From Lasiodiplodia sp. COLG20 (Eukaryota; Ascomycota; Dothideomycetes; Botryosphaeriales; Botryosphaeriaceae), in contig VNWV01000008.1 of the NCBI GenBank assembly GCA_009801085.1, forward strand, positions 1,054,001 through 1,118,000: DNA of 64,000 nucleotides, in the 5' to 3' direction. Below the pieces are notes generated by a model. It was not told the origin of the DNA. It searched no databases and saw nothing but the letters and a program-made list of their open reading frames with translations. The first letter of the stretch is position 1. Every line of letters starts with the position of its first letter. Positions 44,013-56,497 of the stretch are shown here, in pieces. The translations under genes were made by a program, and so were the position numbers.

Positions 44013-45210
44013 TCAGATCTCATCCTCTTCTTCATCGAAATCATCCTCCACGCCCATATCATACAGAATCCGTCCTCCCTCCCCAGGTCCGCCATCTTCC
44101 CTCTGAGCATCGAAATATGGCAGCACCACACCCTCCCTATCCCTCCTCTGCTTTTCCGTGAGCCCCAAGCTGAACGTTGTGTCCATCTCATCCTGCGCAT
44201 CCCCCACCGCCCCCGCCGCTCCAGGCACATGCCTGTACAGCGGATGGTCTTCCAGCAGAATCACCGTCTCCTTCACCCCATTCGCCGGCTTAGCAGCAGC
44301 ACCGGCAGTAGGCACGAAATACCACTCCCGCACCCCTCGCCCGGACTTCCGCCTGTACTCCATCTCCACCACCACGCCCCTTCCCAGCGCCGCCGCCGCC
44401 GCTGTGGCAGCAGCAGAATCCCCATCCTTGCGTGCGTGAGCGACAGCGCCCCACCCATTCCGCCCCATCCCCGCTACGACGCCTTCAATCTCCTCCGCCA
44501 GCCCGAATACCGGCGCCGCCACGCTGCGGTCCTGGGCGGCCTTGGCGGCGAGCACGTGGGGCAGCGCGACCAGGGTGAGGAGAGTGGTGGCGATGTACCT
44601 GAGGAGCGTGATGGGATGGGGCGCGTACAGGTTGGTGTTGGTGTGGGCGGGAAGGGGGATGTCGACGTGGTAGGTGGCGAGGAGAGAGGTGGATGGGGAG
44701 AGTAGGGAAGAAAGAAATTGGGGGAGAGTGAGAGAGGTGCTGGGGTGCGAGGTTAGTGCGTGGAGGGTGTCGAGGATGAGAAGGGTTTCTGTGGCGGTGG
44801 TTAGCCATTGGCTCGGTGGGCAGAGGGTAAATCTTGAGGAGCATACTTTGGCGGGCGGTTGACTCCGCGGCAAGTTTGGAAAGCTCTTTTTGCAGGGAAG
44901 AGGGATCCTTTCTGGAGGCCACGATGAAGACGTCGACACCTTTGGGCTTCTTGAGCGTCTCGAAAGAGACGAAGACTACACGCGTTTTTGCAGCCTGGGG
45001 AATGTCGATTAGCGGAGGCTCATGAGAAAAGCGGGAGGCTAGTCTCACATTTGCTCGCCGGATGAACTCCCTCACCAAGCCCTTTCCAGACTGCTCCAGC
45101 GAATCGAGGATCAAGGTGAATGGTGACGCATTTTCCCGGCAATTAAGGAGCTTTGAGATGAGCAGGAGATTGTGCGCGCGGCGGTGTTGCATCTGCTTCG
45201 CGGCCGACAT
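44013..45210 (-). CDS. ELP5: Elongator complex subunit 5
   Basis: Three exons (45210-45049, 44994-44847, 44788-44013) give 361 residues. The RecA-like N-terminal part has HNLLLISKLLNCRENASPFT, LILDSLEQSGKGLVREFIRR and TRVVFVSFETLKKPKGVDVF. The C-terminus has the conserved Elp5 tail DTTFSLGLTEKQRRDREGVV, LPYFDAQ and ILYDMGVEDDFDEEEDEI. With Elp4 and Elp6 it forms the hexameric ring of Elongator, which makes the 5-carboxymethyl modification of wobble uridine in tRNA; the yeast gene is also called IKI1. Introns are 54 and 58 bases; the first is a multiple of three and leaves the frame open, so it is supported by conservation and splice sites only. Confidence 0.92.
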
Positions 45211-45622
45211 GACTCGGGAACGGGCAAGATGGTCCCTAGTTGGACGTCCACGTTTGTCGAGAGCGATGATGAGTTTGGGCGCTGGCCGGAAGAAGTTCGG
45301 TGCAATTTTTTGGTGTTGAGGGGTGTGTCATTTCGCCGGGTGAGCGCGATGATGTCAACCGCTTGGCGCTTGAGGCTCACCTAGAGCACAACTTCCAGCC
45401 CGGAACATGGAAGACGTCTAAGAAAAGTGTCCATACAAGTCAAGAGAGCTCTCTAAACAGCGCCAAAGGCTAGAAAAAATTGCAATTTCTATGTGATATC
45501 GACTAAGTCTACCATTCCACCAATGATGAATCATTTCACTTCTCGTGGAGTCCCTGATATCGCTCCATGATTTCTGCCGTGAACCATCCAAAACGCCAGT
45601 GGTAATGCAGACCATCCTCCAT

Positions 45623-47374
45623 TTATGCCTCTTCACATCCCTGCTGCCTCGCCCAGTAGAGCTCACGAATCTCCCACGGCGAGCCAATATCCTGATTCTT
45701 GCGGAAGCATCGGATCTCCTTCCATGCATTTACCGGACGCCAGGTGCTAATGCGGCCGTCAGTTTCAATACACTTGTCAGCAAGCTGCTGTACACTGCTC
45801 AGCGGTTGCGTCTCGATATCTTCGCCCGCGCTCGCTGAGCTGAATTTGCGCTGGCCATCTGGGAAACGAAATGTAATACGGTGATCCTCAGTGATGGAGG
45901 TGATCTGCCGCGGAGTGAGCAAACAGCGACGCATTAAAATATTCAAAGCTTACCGTGGCCTCCTTCTCAATCTTGATCGTATTCTTGCCCTTGCCAAAGC
46001 ATCGCGTATACACCCAGACATCTCCGACCTCCCAGCAGCCCGCCTCAATGAGCGTCTCCAGCTTAACCTTACTACTCTCGCCAGCAATAACGTCGTAGCT
46101 CAGTTTCTGCTTCTGGCCCCAGAACGCTTCCATCTCCCTCTCCTTCCACTCGTCAAATTCTCCACGTGCCCGCTTCTCCATTGCGACCAGGCAATCGTGC
46201 TGCCAGTCGGGATCGAGGCGACCTTCACTGAGGTCTTCCTGGAACAGGGAGATGTCGGCGCGGAAGGCATCGTTGCAGGCGAGCATCTGCTGTGGGATGT
46301 TCGGGAGGGAAGCAGTAGGGTCAGCCGGATCCGGGGCAAGAGCCGGCGCATTAGGAAGCAAAGAGATGATTTGGGACTGCTGCGCCGGGCTGAGCGAAGT
46401 CCAGGCGCGAGGATCTTTGAGGATAGTCTGCAGAGTGTCAGTAGTGTGAAGTGAGTCGTAGCATCCGGCAAACATACCGTGACATCGACCTTCACCAATT
46501 TGGATTTCGGGTCCTGGAGAAGGTAATCGGGCTTCCAGATACGACTGTTTCCGCCACGCTTGGACTCGGATACCGAGGCGAGGGTTGATTTTGTCTTGGA
46601 AGGCGGGGTCGGTGCAGGATCGAATTCGGCGTCGCTGTCCTCCTCTCGATAAGTTCTGCGAGTCGTGCGTCGACCGGATCGGCGTGTTGGTTCTGTTGTG
46701 GCGTCGGCCATGGCGGTATCTTGTGCGGAATCCTTCTCGACACTCGGAGGTGAGCTGCGTTTTCTTTTGTCACTTTCCGGTGAGGGTGGAGATGCAGTTT
46801 CTTCTTTGCTTTGCGTCGGGGCGGGTCTTTTGCGTGGTTGGTGCAAGACGGAAGGGTCAGAGCCAGTGGCAGCTTCTTCATTCGAAGGTTGGGTGACGTC
46901 GGTCATTACCACGTCGGGGCTCCCGTCACCTTCAGAAGGTGAATTCACCTCGATAGCACCGTTTTCGGCCGATCCATGCGCAGTATTTGGAGGTTGAGCA
47001 GCAATAATGTCATGGTCCAGCGGTCCTTCAGGGTCGCCGCCGGTCGCCGTAGGTTCTGTCGGACGGTGTGATGCAGCACCTCGGCTACTCTCATTTCCAG
47101 AGTACAAATGGGTTTCTGAGCTCCCCCCGGGCACGTCTGGAGCGCCATCGCCTTCTCTCGAGCCATGTGCTTCTTCTCTTTGATCCTCTCCGGTGGTGGG
47201 GAGAGATTGCTCGGCGTCCTTACTCAAGACGTTGCGGCCAGCCATGATGTCCGCTTCTTGGAAAGCTGTCGCGTCTTCAACATCCATAACTACTAGCTCT
47301 TGCTTCCCACTCTCAGCTTGGTCGTCTTTTCGGGGTTGCAGGTCCCCCTTGACGTCCATGGCAGGCGTGGCCAT
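45623..47374 (-). CDS. ASXH/DEUBAD-domain nuclear protein
   Basis: Three exons (47374-46478, 46427-45954, 45904-45623) give 550 residues. The first 270 residues are acidic and Ser/Pro-rich with basic patches (PRKRPAP, SDKRKR, RRSGRRTTRR) that look like nuclear-localisation signals. The Asx-homology domain spans about 285-420: IWKPDYLLQDPKSKLVKVDV, TILKDPRAWTSLSPAQQSQI, then a helical segment ending DEWKEREMEAFWGQKQKLS. In animals this domain (ASXL1) activates the BAP1 deubiquitinase on histone H2A; a chromatin role here is inference. A beta-rich tail follows, ending GSPWEIRELYWARQQG. The start at 47374 was taken; an in-frame ATG at 47443 also exists. Confidence 0.85.
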
Positions 47375-48039
47375 GGCTGGCTGGAAGAATGACGTCACGT
47401 ATTTTTGTTGCTGATGGGTGAAATGTACAAGCACGACATGCAAAGTCTCAGCGAGACGTGTGCATGGCCCTTTGGCAACCCTCAGCGAATCCTATCCTTC
47501 GAGGCGATACTTTCGGCGGTTCCACCTGTGCGTCCGCGGGATTCCTTATCGCTACAGTTGCGCGCTGATTCCTAGGAACATGAAAAGTTAGTTTTCTTAG
47601 ATTGCAAGCGCCGATGGCGACCCCAAGCTTCCATGGGTCGGAGTGTTCAGTGATGTGCGTCGGACGCGAGCTGCGGCGACGTGAAAGACGCGCCAAGCTT
47701 GTCAAACGCGCAGCTCTGCAAGCTCTCCATCCGCCGTCACCGTTCCTGAATCGTCCTGGCGGCTTCACAGCTTCACTTTTACCATTAACAATGTGCAAGT
47801 AGACGCGGTAACCATGCGCGATAAACTTTTGACAAGGCACGATTTGCAGGCAGCAGAAAGCGCACCCTGGCTGCTTGTGACGTTGCTCCATGGGAGAGGG
47901 ATCCGAGCGTCACGCTGTCCTCTCCCGACCAACGACTTCTAACCATTGCGCCCGCGACGTTCCTCAACAATAAAAGCCACTTTCTACCTATTCTTCGCCC
48001 GGCTGTTGACGCGCTCGTCAAGCCTCACCCAGCGCCAGC
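47375..48039. other. Divergent promoter region between the ASXH gene and SEC22
   Basis: The two genes are transcribed away from each other, so this 0.66-kb stretch should hold both promoters. No gene seen. Confidence 0.6.
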
Positions 48040-48961
48040 ATGATCCGGTCCACGCAAATAGCGCGCCTAGACGGTACGCCGCCCCCCGAAGGACACATGT
48101 CCACCACCAAGCTCCCCCGCCGATCTCCAGAACGCCGCCTCCTTGCGAACGCGCATACTGACCCAACGCAGGCCTGATTTTGGCCGCCTCCGTCGACGAT
48201 GAACAGGTGCACCTCCCTCCTGTCCCCGCACTTCTGCGCCTCGCGCTAATTCGCCTACGCTGTTACAGTCGGAATCCGAGCTCGTCGAAATCAAGGGCAA
48301 GGTCAAGCAGATCCTCCGCCGAGTGAACCGCAACTCTGAGCCGCAAGCTAGCATTGAAGGCGGCCAATACACCATCCAGTATGCGCGCCCCACTCCACCC
48401 TCCAAGCCCCCACTGACCGCGCCTTTCCCTGCAGCTACCTCATCGACGATGCTCTTATCTTCCTCTGCATCTGCGACCGCTCTTACCCCCGCAAGCTTGC
48501 CTTTGTCTTCCTGTCCGACATCAAGCAGGAATTCACCACCACCTACCCCTCGCAACAGTACCTCGCCGCTACCTGCCGCCCCTATGCCTTCGTCGAGTTC
48601 GATACCTTCATCCAACGGACCAAGAAGACGTACCAGGACAGCAGAGCCACCCAGAACTTGGACAAGCTGAACGATGAGCTGAAGGATGTCACCAAGGTCA
48701 TGACAAAGAACATTGAGGATCTGCTCTACAGAGGAGACAGTCTGGAGCGCATGGGAGATATGAGCAGTCGGCTCCGCGAGGACAGCCGGAAATACCGCAA
48801 GGCAGCTGTCAGGATCAATTGGGAACTTTTGTTGCGCCAGGTACGACTGCTCGAGGCTGCTAAATTGCTGGAACCGGATCATGCTAACATGGTGGTAGTA
48901 CGGTCCCGTCGGCGGCATCGCCTTCATCATGATCGTGTTTATTTGGTGGCGCTTCTTCTGA
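48040..48961 (+). CDS. SEC22: R-SNARE Sec22
   Basis: Five exons (48040-48073, 48172-48206, 48269-48378, 48435-48840, 48899-48961) give 215 residues, the normal length. The first two exons are only 34 and 35 bases. The longin domain (about 1-115) begins MIRSTQIARLDGLILAASVD. The SNARE motif (about 128-190) has LDKLNDELKDVTKVMTKNIE and RGDSLERMGDMSSRLREDSR with the central Arg. A tail anchor (about 194-213, GGIAFIMIVFIWWRFF) is encoded by the last exon. Sec22 mediates vesicle fusion between the ER and Golgi in both directions. Confidence 0.96.
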
Positions 48962-49454
48962 AAGAGTGCATAGCAAAGGCGTCGGTACGGCTGTTTCCTT
49001 TTCCTTCGATTACCCCTATGTTCATAATCTTAGGCTCCCCAAACCAGGGAGCGCTTTCAAAATTCAGATCGGTTTCTGGCGAAAGATAGCCTCTTCTCAC
49101 CTTCTATTAGACATTTGCTTGACAAAGCTTCGTCTGGAGCTCGGATGTTCTTTCTGCCTAATCGAAGATCAAAGTTTTCAGTTCTCGCCATGCTTTCAGT
49201 TGCAGCATTAAGGCCTTCGGCTATTCTCCCATTTCATTCTTATTCTCAATCTCCCCCTGCCCTTTATCACACTCTCCATTATTTTACAACTTGCTTCTGC
49301 CTTTCTTACTTCCATACCCCAGGTATCCATGCACATGATAGCTACAAATGCCTCAGTCAAAGCTCGTTCCCAGCTTCTGTTCTCACGATACAAGTTCCCA
49401 GAGCCACCACCCACTCCAACTACCCAGCACAAAGCGTGCTTTGTGTTGATAGCA
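48962..49454. other. Intergenic, nothing recognised
   Basis: SEC22 3' flank and tRNA upstream region; no gene seen. Confidence 0.5.
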
Positions 49455-49558
49455 GGTCGCTTAGCTCAGTTGGTTAGAGCGTGGTGCTAATATTGGCAGT
49501 CCTCCCAGAGGACTAAGAGTTAACGCCAAGGTCGCGAGTTCGACCCTCGTAGTGACCA
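49455..49558 (+). tRNA. tRNA-Ile (anticodon AAU) with intron
   Basis: The acceptor stem GGTCGCT pairs with AGTGACC and the discriminator base is A. The D arm is GCTCAGTTGGTTAGAGC. The anticodon stem TGGTG pairs with CGCCA around the loop CTAATAA, anticodon A-A-T at 49489-49491. The T arm carries GTTCGA. A 30-base intron (49493-49522) sits one base 3' of the anticodon, the canonical place. Mature length is 74 nt before CCA addition. Confidence 0.95.
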
Positions 49559-50635
49559 ACCTGTGCTTCTTTTGTTTTGCCCGTCTGATGTATCCCAGTC
49601 CATCCAGCAGCGTCTGCTGGAATTGTATGGCAGATGTGGTGGCAACTCCCTGTGTGCATCATCGTGAGATCCAGGAAATAGCTGCCTTGGGGTGCCTTTT
49701 TTTTTTTTCAACCGGCCTCGGCTTCAGAGGCGAATCTCATTTTCGGTACTCTACAGTTACGACGATATGGAACGTCGTGTTGCCAGGGTTCTCCTTCAAC
49801 AATCGTCTTATCTGTAGGCGTGATGCATAGTTATATCGGAGTACTCGTACACCCTGATATAGACAGACATTCCCCATCTCCGAGCGTTGGACGTTTAAGA
49901 ATAAGCATCCCCTTAAAAATCAGGACTATTAATTAGTACTGCACTATACTCTGTTTTTCACTGGCGATCAATCCTTTTCTTCTCTGGAGAAAATAAATGG
50001 TTAGAAGAACGGGATTGTGCTAACATTTCCCTGTATGAACAAAACCCCGTTTACACCACCATACATTACGGACGAATGAACCCTCATGAAACGCCCTTTC
50101 TTTCTCCTTACAATACAAATTTATAAGATCTCCCATAGTCTGCTTCACATACAATGCTCAATTGCTGTTCCGATATCAGTCCTCTGTTATTCAGCATCCG
50201 CGTACAGGGGAAACCGGGATAACCTTACGGACAAAATTAAGGAGGATTCCTTGTTAGCGCAAGGTCTCCTGCTTCAGTGTTCGGCCAACCTGCTGTGATC
50301 AGCTGTAGTCCATGGTTGGGAGGACTATCCCCAGTGTGGACGCAGCAGCGGCGCTGTGCATGTCAGTATGCCGTCCTGATGCACCTACCAGCGCTGGACA
50401 GCCTACCAACGCTGGACAGCCGCTACCCACCGGCATCCCGCTTCGACCGTGAGGTGAATGCGCCAAGATATTCCAAGTAGTACGGGGATCGCAGTGATAT
50501 TTTGTTGCACAGGATGGGTTCCGCCTCTCACGGTTTCACCGGGGACGATAATCATGGGACAGCCGCTTTGATCAATGATGAAATAAAAGATATACCTTGA
50601 CGGAAGCAACGGTAGCGGCGTTCGGGCTCTTGCCC
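49559..50635. other. Intergenic, nothing recognised
   Basis: Includes a T-run at about 49,699-49,709 and AT-rich DNA around 49,900-50,150. No supported gene. Confidence 0.5.
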
Positions 50636-50642
50636 TATATAA
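50636..50642 (+). promoter_or_regulatory. TATA box of the 50.8-kb gene
   Basis: TATATAA, 156 bases upstream of the ATG at 50,792, is a plausible core promoter for the next frame. Confidence 0.45.
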
Positions 50643-50791
50643 GTCCGGCCCACGCCGCATCTGCATCCTCCATCCAATATTTCCATGATCAATTTAAACA
50701 TCCGAGTTACTTTGTCTCTTCTACGAAACCCTCTTTGGTCGACGTTCAATCTCCGCATTTCTTACGTTTCCCTATCATCAAGGGGGCCAGA

Positions 50792-51166
50792 ATGATGCAA
50801 GACATTCGAAGGCACCGTGCTGATGGAGCTCCATCCCCTGAACTGCCCTCACCACCTCCCACACCAGGAAGTACCAACGGACCGCAAGACCACATTCACC
50901 ACCCACGCGAGAATGACAGTTCACCAGGCTTAAGCCACCAGCCACAGCAGGCGCACCATAGCGAGCAAAGCTATCAACAGCGGCGACCGAGTGCCGAACC
51001 CAGCCAACGAGTCATGTCTATGGCAAACCTCATCAACAGCGAGCCAACGGAGCCCACGTACCGGACCTTTTATCACGAATACGTGTTCCAGTTCCCACTC
51101 TTCCTGGAAGGATACAGTCAGCCCGTCATTCTGGTAGTCTGGTTCACTGTTGGTTGGGCCACCTGA
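50792..51166 (+). CDS. Hypothetical Pro/Gln-rich protein
   Basis: A 124-residue frame with tandem ATG start. The N-terminal 85 residues are disordered and rich in Pro, His, Gln and Ser (SPELPSPPPTPGSTNG). A conserved-looking block MSMANLINSEPTEPTYRTFY and a hydrophobic end (QPVILVVWFTVGWAT) follow. The MSMANLIN block resembles the start of some fungal transcription factors, but no DNA-binding domain follows, so this may be a truncated gene or lack a downstream exon. No family assigned. Confidence 0.4.
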   Translation: MMQDIRRHRADGAPSPELPSPPPTPGSTNGPQDHIHHPRENDSSPGLSHQPQQAHHSEQSYQQRRPSAEPSQRVMSMANLINSEPTEPTYRTFYHEYVFQFPLFLEGYSQPVILVVWFTVGWAT

Positions 51167-52322
51167 TACAGAATATGCGTTTCCCTATAACGCACATGAA
51201 GATCTTTTTGAATCAGTGATGGGCCAAATGATGGATCAGGGTGTTGGGGGATTACAAGGACATCAGAGGATTGCAAAAACAGGGAAACAGCTTTCGTGGG
51301 ACCCAAAGGGGCGTCAAATCGTATCTTGTACGCTCGTTTCAATGAATTCATGAGAGATCTTGCAAGCAAAATTATGTGCACATTTTGTTTTTGTCTACCC
51401 GATATCATCTCTGCTGCCTTGATGCATGGCTTCATATTTTTGAGCTCTGAATGAATTCTTGGAGATGGAGAAGTGCGCTGGGCTAGATGGTGGGTTGGTA
51501 CGAGAGGTTGCTGCAGACGGATAGGCCACGCTGATGTGGGTAAATGATAGAGAATACGGACTTCCGCTCTGAGAGCTGAGCGGAGGGACCGTGGCAGTTG
51601 TTCGGCGGCCCTCTCTGCTCCACTGTCTTCCTCTCTACCCGTCCAAACACCAAACATCCGCCTTTCCCAAGCCGGGGGGAAAGAAAGCCAGCAGTGTCGG
51701 CGCTTGCCATGGCGGCGTACTCCGCGCATGAACCCCCAGCCTCCAACATTGCAGTATTCGCATCTCTCTAGCCGCCACCCTACTGCAGCCACCCGCTGCC
51801 TGGCTGTCGATCAGCAAGGCGCTGTGATATCAGGACCATAGGAAAAGCTCCCAAAGGGATGTGTCACGAGTCACGAAGCAGCGACCCGCGGCTTCTGCAG
51901 GGGCATGCAAGGCCATTTACAGGCGGTGTGTAGCATTTCCTTAACGAGTAAAATCCCGCCAGAGGGACGGCGGCTGTCAGAAACTGTTTGCGGGAATAAA
52001 AAGGATTCTGTGAGATGTCGACCGGCTGATGATTGGCTCGGCATAAGAAGTGCGGGTTAGTTGCAGTGTGGGATTGCAGGGATATACTCTGGGTTCCTGG
52101 GTCTTCTTCTGATCGATCGCGTGATGTGACGTGGTACATGGGTCGGTTGCCTCGGCGCTGTCAATCCGCATGGGAAGTGTTTGCCTGATCGCCTTCTCGT
52201 CTCATTGCCGATGCAGCTGCGGTCCACGCTACGACTTATCGGAGGCTTTTGTGGTGTTAGTCCATTGCCCCATTGAGAGCTTTTCGTTGTGAATAATGCG
52301 TTTGCAGTGCTTGCGCAGCTCC

Positions 52323-52366
52323 TTTTTTTTTTTTTTTTTTTGCTTTTTTTTTTTTTTTTTTTTTTT
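52323..52366 (+). repeat. Double poly(T) tract
   Basis: T19, GC, then T23 in succession. It reads as a poly(Lys) frame on the minus strand, which is an artefact. Confidence 0.9.
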
Positions 52367-53813
52367 GAAAGAAAATTCCCAGAATTGTTTACAGAAACTA
52401 GCGTGAGGTCTAAAAAGGCGTCACGCCGGTAGATACCGCATCGCGATTTTCGCCAAAGCCGTTCGATCCAGCAAGCTTCCGAAGGAAGTTGCATGAATAG
52501 ATCCGAGTGTACGTGTTGAGGAATTTCCATGCGGGGCAGAAGGCAGACTCGGGGTTTATCTGCCGATTGGCACCAATGCATGGTGTGCAACAGAGGAGGG
52601 CGCTAACTCGAAGTGCCTGGCAGGGGTTCCAAGCTTATGGGGGCGCACAACGCAGGGATTGATTAGCCTTCATATTAAGCGAGTAACAGATACACTCTGG
52701 ATCAGGCAATATAACAAACGAAACCCGCAAGTATATACATTCTTGACAGTCCTGAAAGACAACCGCTAGGCCGCGAGATCATGGGCGAAGGGGCTACAAC
52801 GTTTTCTTTTTATCTAGAATGACAGCTTAGGTGCGTTGAACATGGCTGCTTTTGGGGAGTGGTAGGCTAGCGGCACTGTGCTGCGTGCATAAGATGAAAC
52901 CACCCGATACTTCCCCCTCTGTACAACCGGGAACCTCCTCAGCGACGTCTGCACCGCGAAGTCAGGAATGTCTGCCTCATGCACCCATTAAGTCTTCTAC
53001 AGGAAGTGGAGGCTGCCTGCAGATGTGTTACAAAAGCTCAGTAATTTTTGCTGCGGCTCAAGCCGGCTTAGGCCTGCTGCGACCTCCTGGGGCCTGCCTG
53101 GGAATGCCTTCCCACCGGCCCGCCTGCTGCTGCTGCGAGGTGAAAGCCTTACAAACGCCCCTTCTCGCCGACCATCAGTGTATAGGTTACATGCAACCCC
53201 CATAGACTGCGATGTCTCGTGTCGCACGGAACAAAAAGGACTAACGTCCGCCTTCAAGTCCGTGTTGCTGGAGGGGGTATATACCCCCCTACCCTGGACC
53301 CGGGCGGTGGCCGGTGTCGGCTGGGAGTACATATACTGCACGTCTCGGGGAGCTGCCTGCGATGCGTCATGTCGGACAATACTCAGACATATCCGCGTGG
53401 GATACGCCTCTCCCACCTGCAACAGCAGCATGCTTGCATCGAGGTATTTTAAGCCGACTCAAAACATTGCAGCTAGTATCCATGCTGATGCAGTCTGTAT
53501 GCAGATGCTATCGGCCCTATCTGCGGGTAGCCGTGGTGACGTGCAGCTCTCGTTTTTGATCCGAGATTCATGACTCCCCTTCACCCTGTGCAACTGGCCC
53601 CAAAGTGTGGGAGAAAATGTGGCAGCCAACTGGTGGGTTCTCAGGAAAAAAAAAGGCCATGTTGTCGGAGGATGATTCGTACAGGAGAGATTTTCCGAAG
53701 TCATTACGGTCATTCTGGTTTTCCGACCGAAACTTGCAAAACTTCGCCTCCTCTTGGATGGTCACACTCCCAAGACGTTAGTGCATCCCATTCTGTCGCA
53801 ATACAGGAGGCCA

Positions 53814-53838
53814 CCTCTCTCTCTCTCTCTCTCTCTCT
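53814..53838 (+). repeat. (CT)n microsatellite
   Basis: About twelve uninterrupted CT units. Confidence 0.9.
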
Positions 53839-54407
53839 GTTTTTGGCTGCTCCATGTGCATGTAACAGCAGGTAGCCGGCTTGGCGTGACTCAGACTTCC
53901 TGCCTTGCAGAGCCTGTACGTAGCTGTGGGCACTGGTGGCTGGTAATCTGTCCCATTTCCGGTTTCCGCTCAGCATCAACAGACCAGACGTTTCTTCCGT
54001 GTACCTTTTCATTTTAATTTCCATAATGACAGACTGCCACTGCCGCGGGATTTTGCGTCCCGGCCGAGCGATGAGGCAGTTATTGGCGACAGGCGGGGCG
54101 GAAAGCCGCGAAAGCACAGCAACACTGCAGAGTCTAGCCACTAGCAGTACTCTGAATCTGTTTGCAAGTGCAGAACGCTGCTGGATTGCCAGGCAAGGGA
54201 TCTGATTCGGTTCGCTACGCAAAGCATGCATGGTTGAGACTGCGCTCTTTCCCGCTGGTGGTAGCAAACATTCTTTATAAGCCTTCCCACTCTTACTCCT
54301 CGTAGCTCAAACTACCACTCATCAAGACTACGAGATCACATACCCGATCACTTCATTCTTTCTCTTTGTCCCTTTCGCAAGCTTTGGAACTCTCAAGACG
54401 TTGAGCC

Positions 54408-55856
54408 ATGTCTTCTTCAACTATTACTGTCCAAGCTCCCGTGCAAACTCCCAGGGCGACTACTCCTGTTCACGCTGATGTGGGTGAAAACCCTCATATT
54501 GGTAGAGATATGCCAACACCGGAGTCGAACATTTTCGGGTAAGTAGTATTTCGTCAAAAAGTATGCATATAGGTCACAGAAGTTGATTTAGTATCAGAGA
54601 TGTGAATGATGCCCTTGACCGGACCATATGCGATGACTTGAACCGGAAAATGATGAAGAAGAAGCAAAAGCTTCAAGACTTGCGGAAACAGAATCAAGAG
54701 TTAGCATCTTGGGGTCACCTACGTCAGTATCATGCTGCAATGGCTGTTATTGATGTGCACATTGAGCACGAGAGGCTTCTAGCTCACCAACGCAAGAGGG
54801 AGGGGGACAAGTTGTACAAGCAAGAAAATGATTACAAGAAGAGAAAGAACGAGCTGAGAGCCGACCTGAGAGCTGCGGGGGGTGCACTAGAAGTCGATAG
54901 CGAAGAGGACAACGATGAAGAATCTGCCGCCAATGTTGGCTCAGACAATACCAGGTACGATCCATTGACCAGAGCATTTAACAGATGACCTCTAACGGTA
55001 ATAGACTGAAAATCTTCCCAGATTCACCGCGAACGGCACCAGAGAACTTCTCTCGAAACGTCCAGGGGGCGAACGAGCGGCGTCGACCGGCTTTGGGAGC
55101 ACCCGGAGCAAATCTCCCGGCCCCAGTCATAGCCGAGTCGATGAAATACTCCTCAGACTCGGCCACAGCATCAATTCCAGCGACCCCAGCGACCAATTCG
55201 AACTCGATCAAGGAAGGGACGATACCCACACCAGCGACTCAGACTCGCCAAACACAACAGCGACGCCAGACTCCGAGACCAGCTTGGTAAAATCGCCACC
55301 ACCTTCCCCCTCGCCTCCCCAACGCACAAGCATGACCGAAGACGCGATCGGGCGTATAATCGGGCCAGACAATATGAAATTGGTAGTGGTTCAGGTGTTC
55401 CTTAACCGCTTCCAATTCGTCCTACGCCGCGAGACCCTCGAGGTTCTACGTGACGTGCTCGACCAGAACAAAGGCGCCCGCGAGTCGTACAGCTTGCTGA
55501 TTCAAGACCTCCGCGGCTGCTTCGATTTCAACGCTTTGATCCGCGAGGTTGATCAAGTGGGCCAGGCGGAGTGGACCTCAATGATGTACTCGAAGTACAA
55601 GTGGAACTTCTACTACATCCACGGTGAGCCGCATCCCGATGCTCCTGAAGAGGTGGCGACGCTGCCCCGGCCCTTCAATCATTCAAGGGACAATCATTGC
55701 TCAGAGCCCAGTCTTACTATGAAGGCATTCTTGAGGCTGAAACTTGCTTTGAGTGATCCCTGTTGTAGTCATGGGCTGGACGTTCTGAAGGAAGCGAGTT
55801 CCAGTGAATGGTGCCGGGGTTGTGGCAAGACATGGTCGGAATTGGACCCTGGTTGA
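54408..55856 (+). CDS. Hypothetical coiled-coil protein with Cys-pair C-terminus
   Basis: Three exons (54408-54538, 54598-54954, 55022-55856) join to 440 residues. The last acceptor (CCCAG at 55021) was chosen because it alone opens the long third exon. Parts: a Thr/Pro-rich start; a strong coiled coil (about 50-140, KMMKKKQKLQDLRKQNQELA, KLYKQENDYKKRKNELRADL); a Ser/Asp-rich linker (about 165-260); a helical domain (about 265-350, MKLVVVQVFLNRFQFVLRRE); and a short C-terminal module KAFLRLKLALSDPCCSHGLD followed by WCRGCGKTW. No family recognised. The C-terminal module recurs in the minus-strand frame at 56.1 kb. Confidence 0.65.
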
Positions 55857-56112
55857 TGCGTATCGGTTTGTGTTGTTCGAGTTCTCTGATTGCTGTTACT
55901 CCTTTGAAATTTAGCAAATTCTGGTTTCTTTTTGGGGGCATTCTGGTAGATGAGACATTGGTTTCCTCTTTTTCGGAGTTTTCTTAGTGATCGAAAACAT
56001 GACTTGAATGTAAAAGAACCCCAAGAGATAAATCAAACATTTTTGTGCAAATAATGTTCATTGCAACTTGGTCAGTCACCCCAGATAGCTTCGACGCCGA
56101 CCTTGCCTTTCT

Positions 56113-56497
56113 TCATTTGCCGTCAATGTTGTTATGGTAGTCGACGGAGGATTTGGGATTTTGGAAGTCACTCAAACGAGCGCTGCAACCAGGGCACTCA
56201 TCTGTGGGGTTGCATCTGAGGACTGTAAGTTGTCGATGCATGATGTAAGGATCAGTAGTGGCGTACTTTGTGCGTAGGAATGCCTTGAAGATGGGACTCG
56301 GGTCAATCCTTTTCGACCGCCTTTCGGGCTGCCTGCAGAATAGGTAACGCTCTAATAAGGGCGGCAGGGTTAAGTCGCTGCTCTGGGGAAAATGGCCAAA
56401 CTGACAGCCGATGGCCGGGTTGCACACCAAAAATGATGCATGCCGGTGATAATTTTGCTACGAGCCCATTCAAAGAGATTTCAAGGCTTTCGGCCAC
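56113..56497 (-). pseudogene. Partial relative of the 54.4-kb gene
   Basis: The downstream frame (from about 56,430) encodes FKAFLRTKYATTDPYIMHRQ then VLRCNPTDECPGCSARL, matching the C-terminal module of the 54.4-kb protein (KAFLRxKxAxxDP, a His, LxVL, CxGC). An ATG at 56,497 opens another frame (MAESLEISLNGLVAKLSPAC) that stops at 56,303. A junction near CTGCAG (about 56,337) would restore the module's frame, but no good donor was found. It could be a small spliced gene or a truncated duplicate; the latter is favoured. Confidence 0.45.

Larger units (their letters stand above)
51167..54407. other. Gene-poor region with simple repeats
   Basis: Frames at 51,118-51,792 (minus) and 53,025-53,573 (plus) lack domains and are not supported. 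The region contains a poly(T) pair at 52.3 kb and a CT microsatellite at 53.8 kb. A TTTATAA box at 54,274-54,280 precedes the next gene. Confidence 0.45.

Noticed and set aside
52057..52590. A minus-strand frame with poly(Lys)
   Set aside because: The Lys run comes only from the poly(T) tract; no protein-like content around it.
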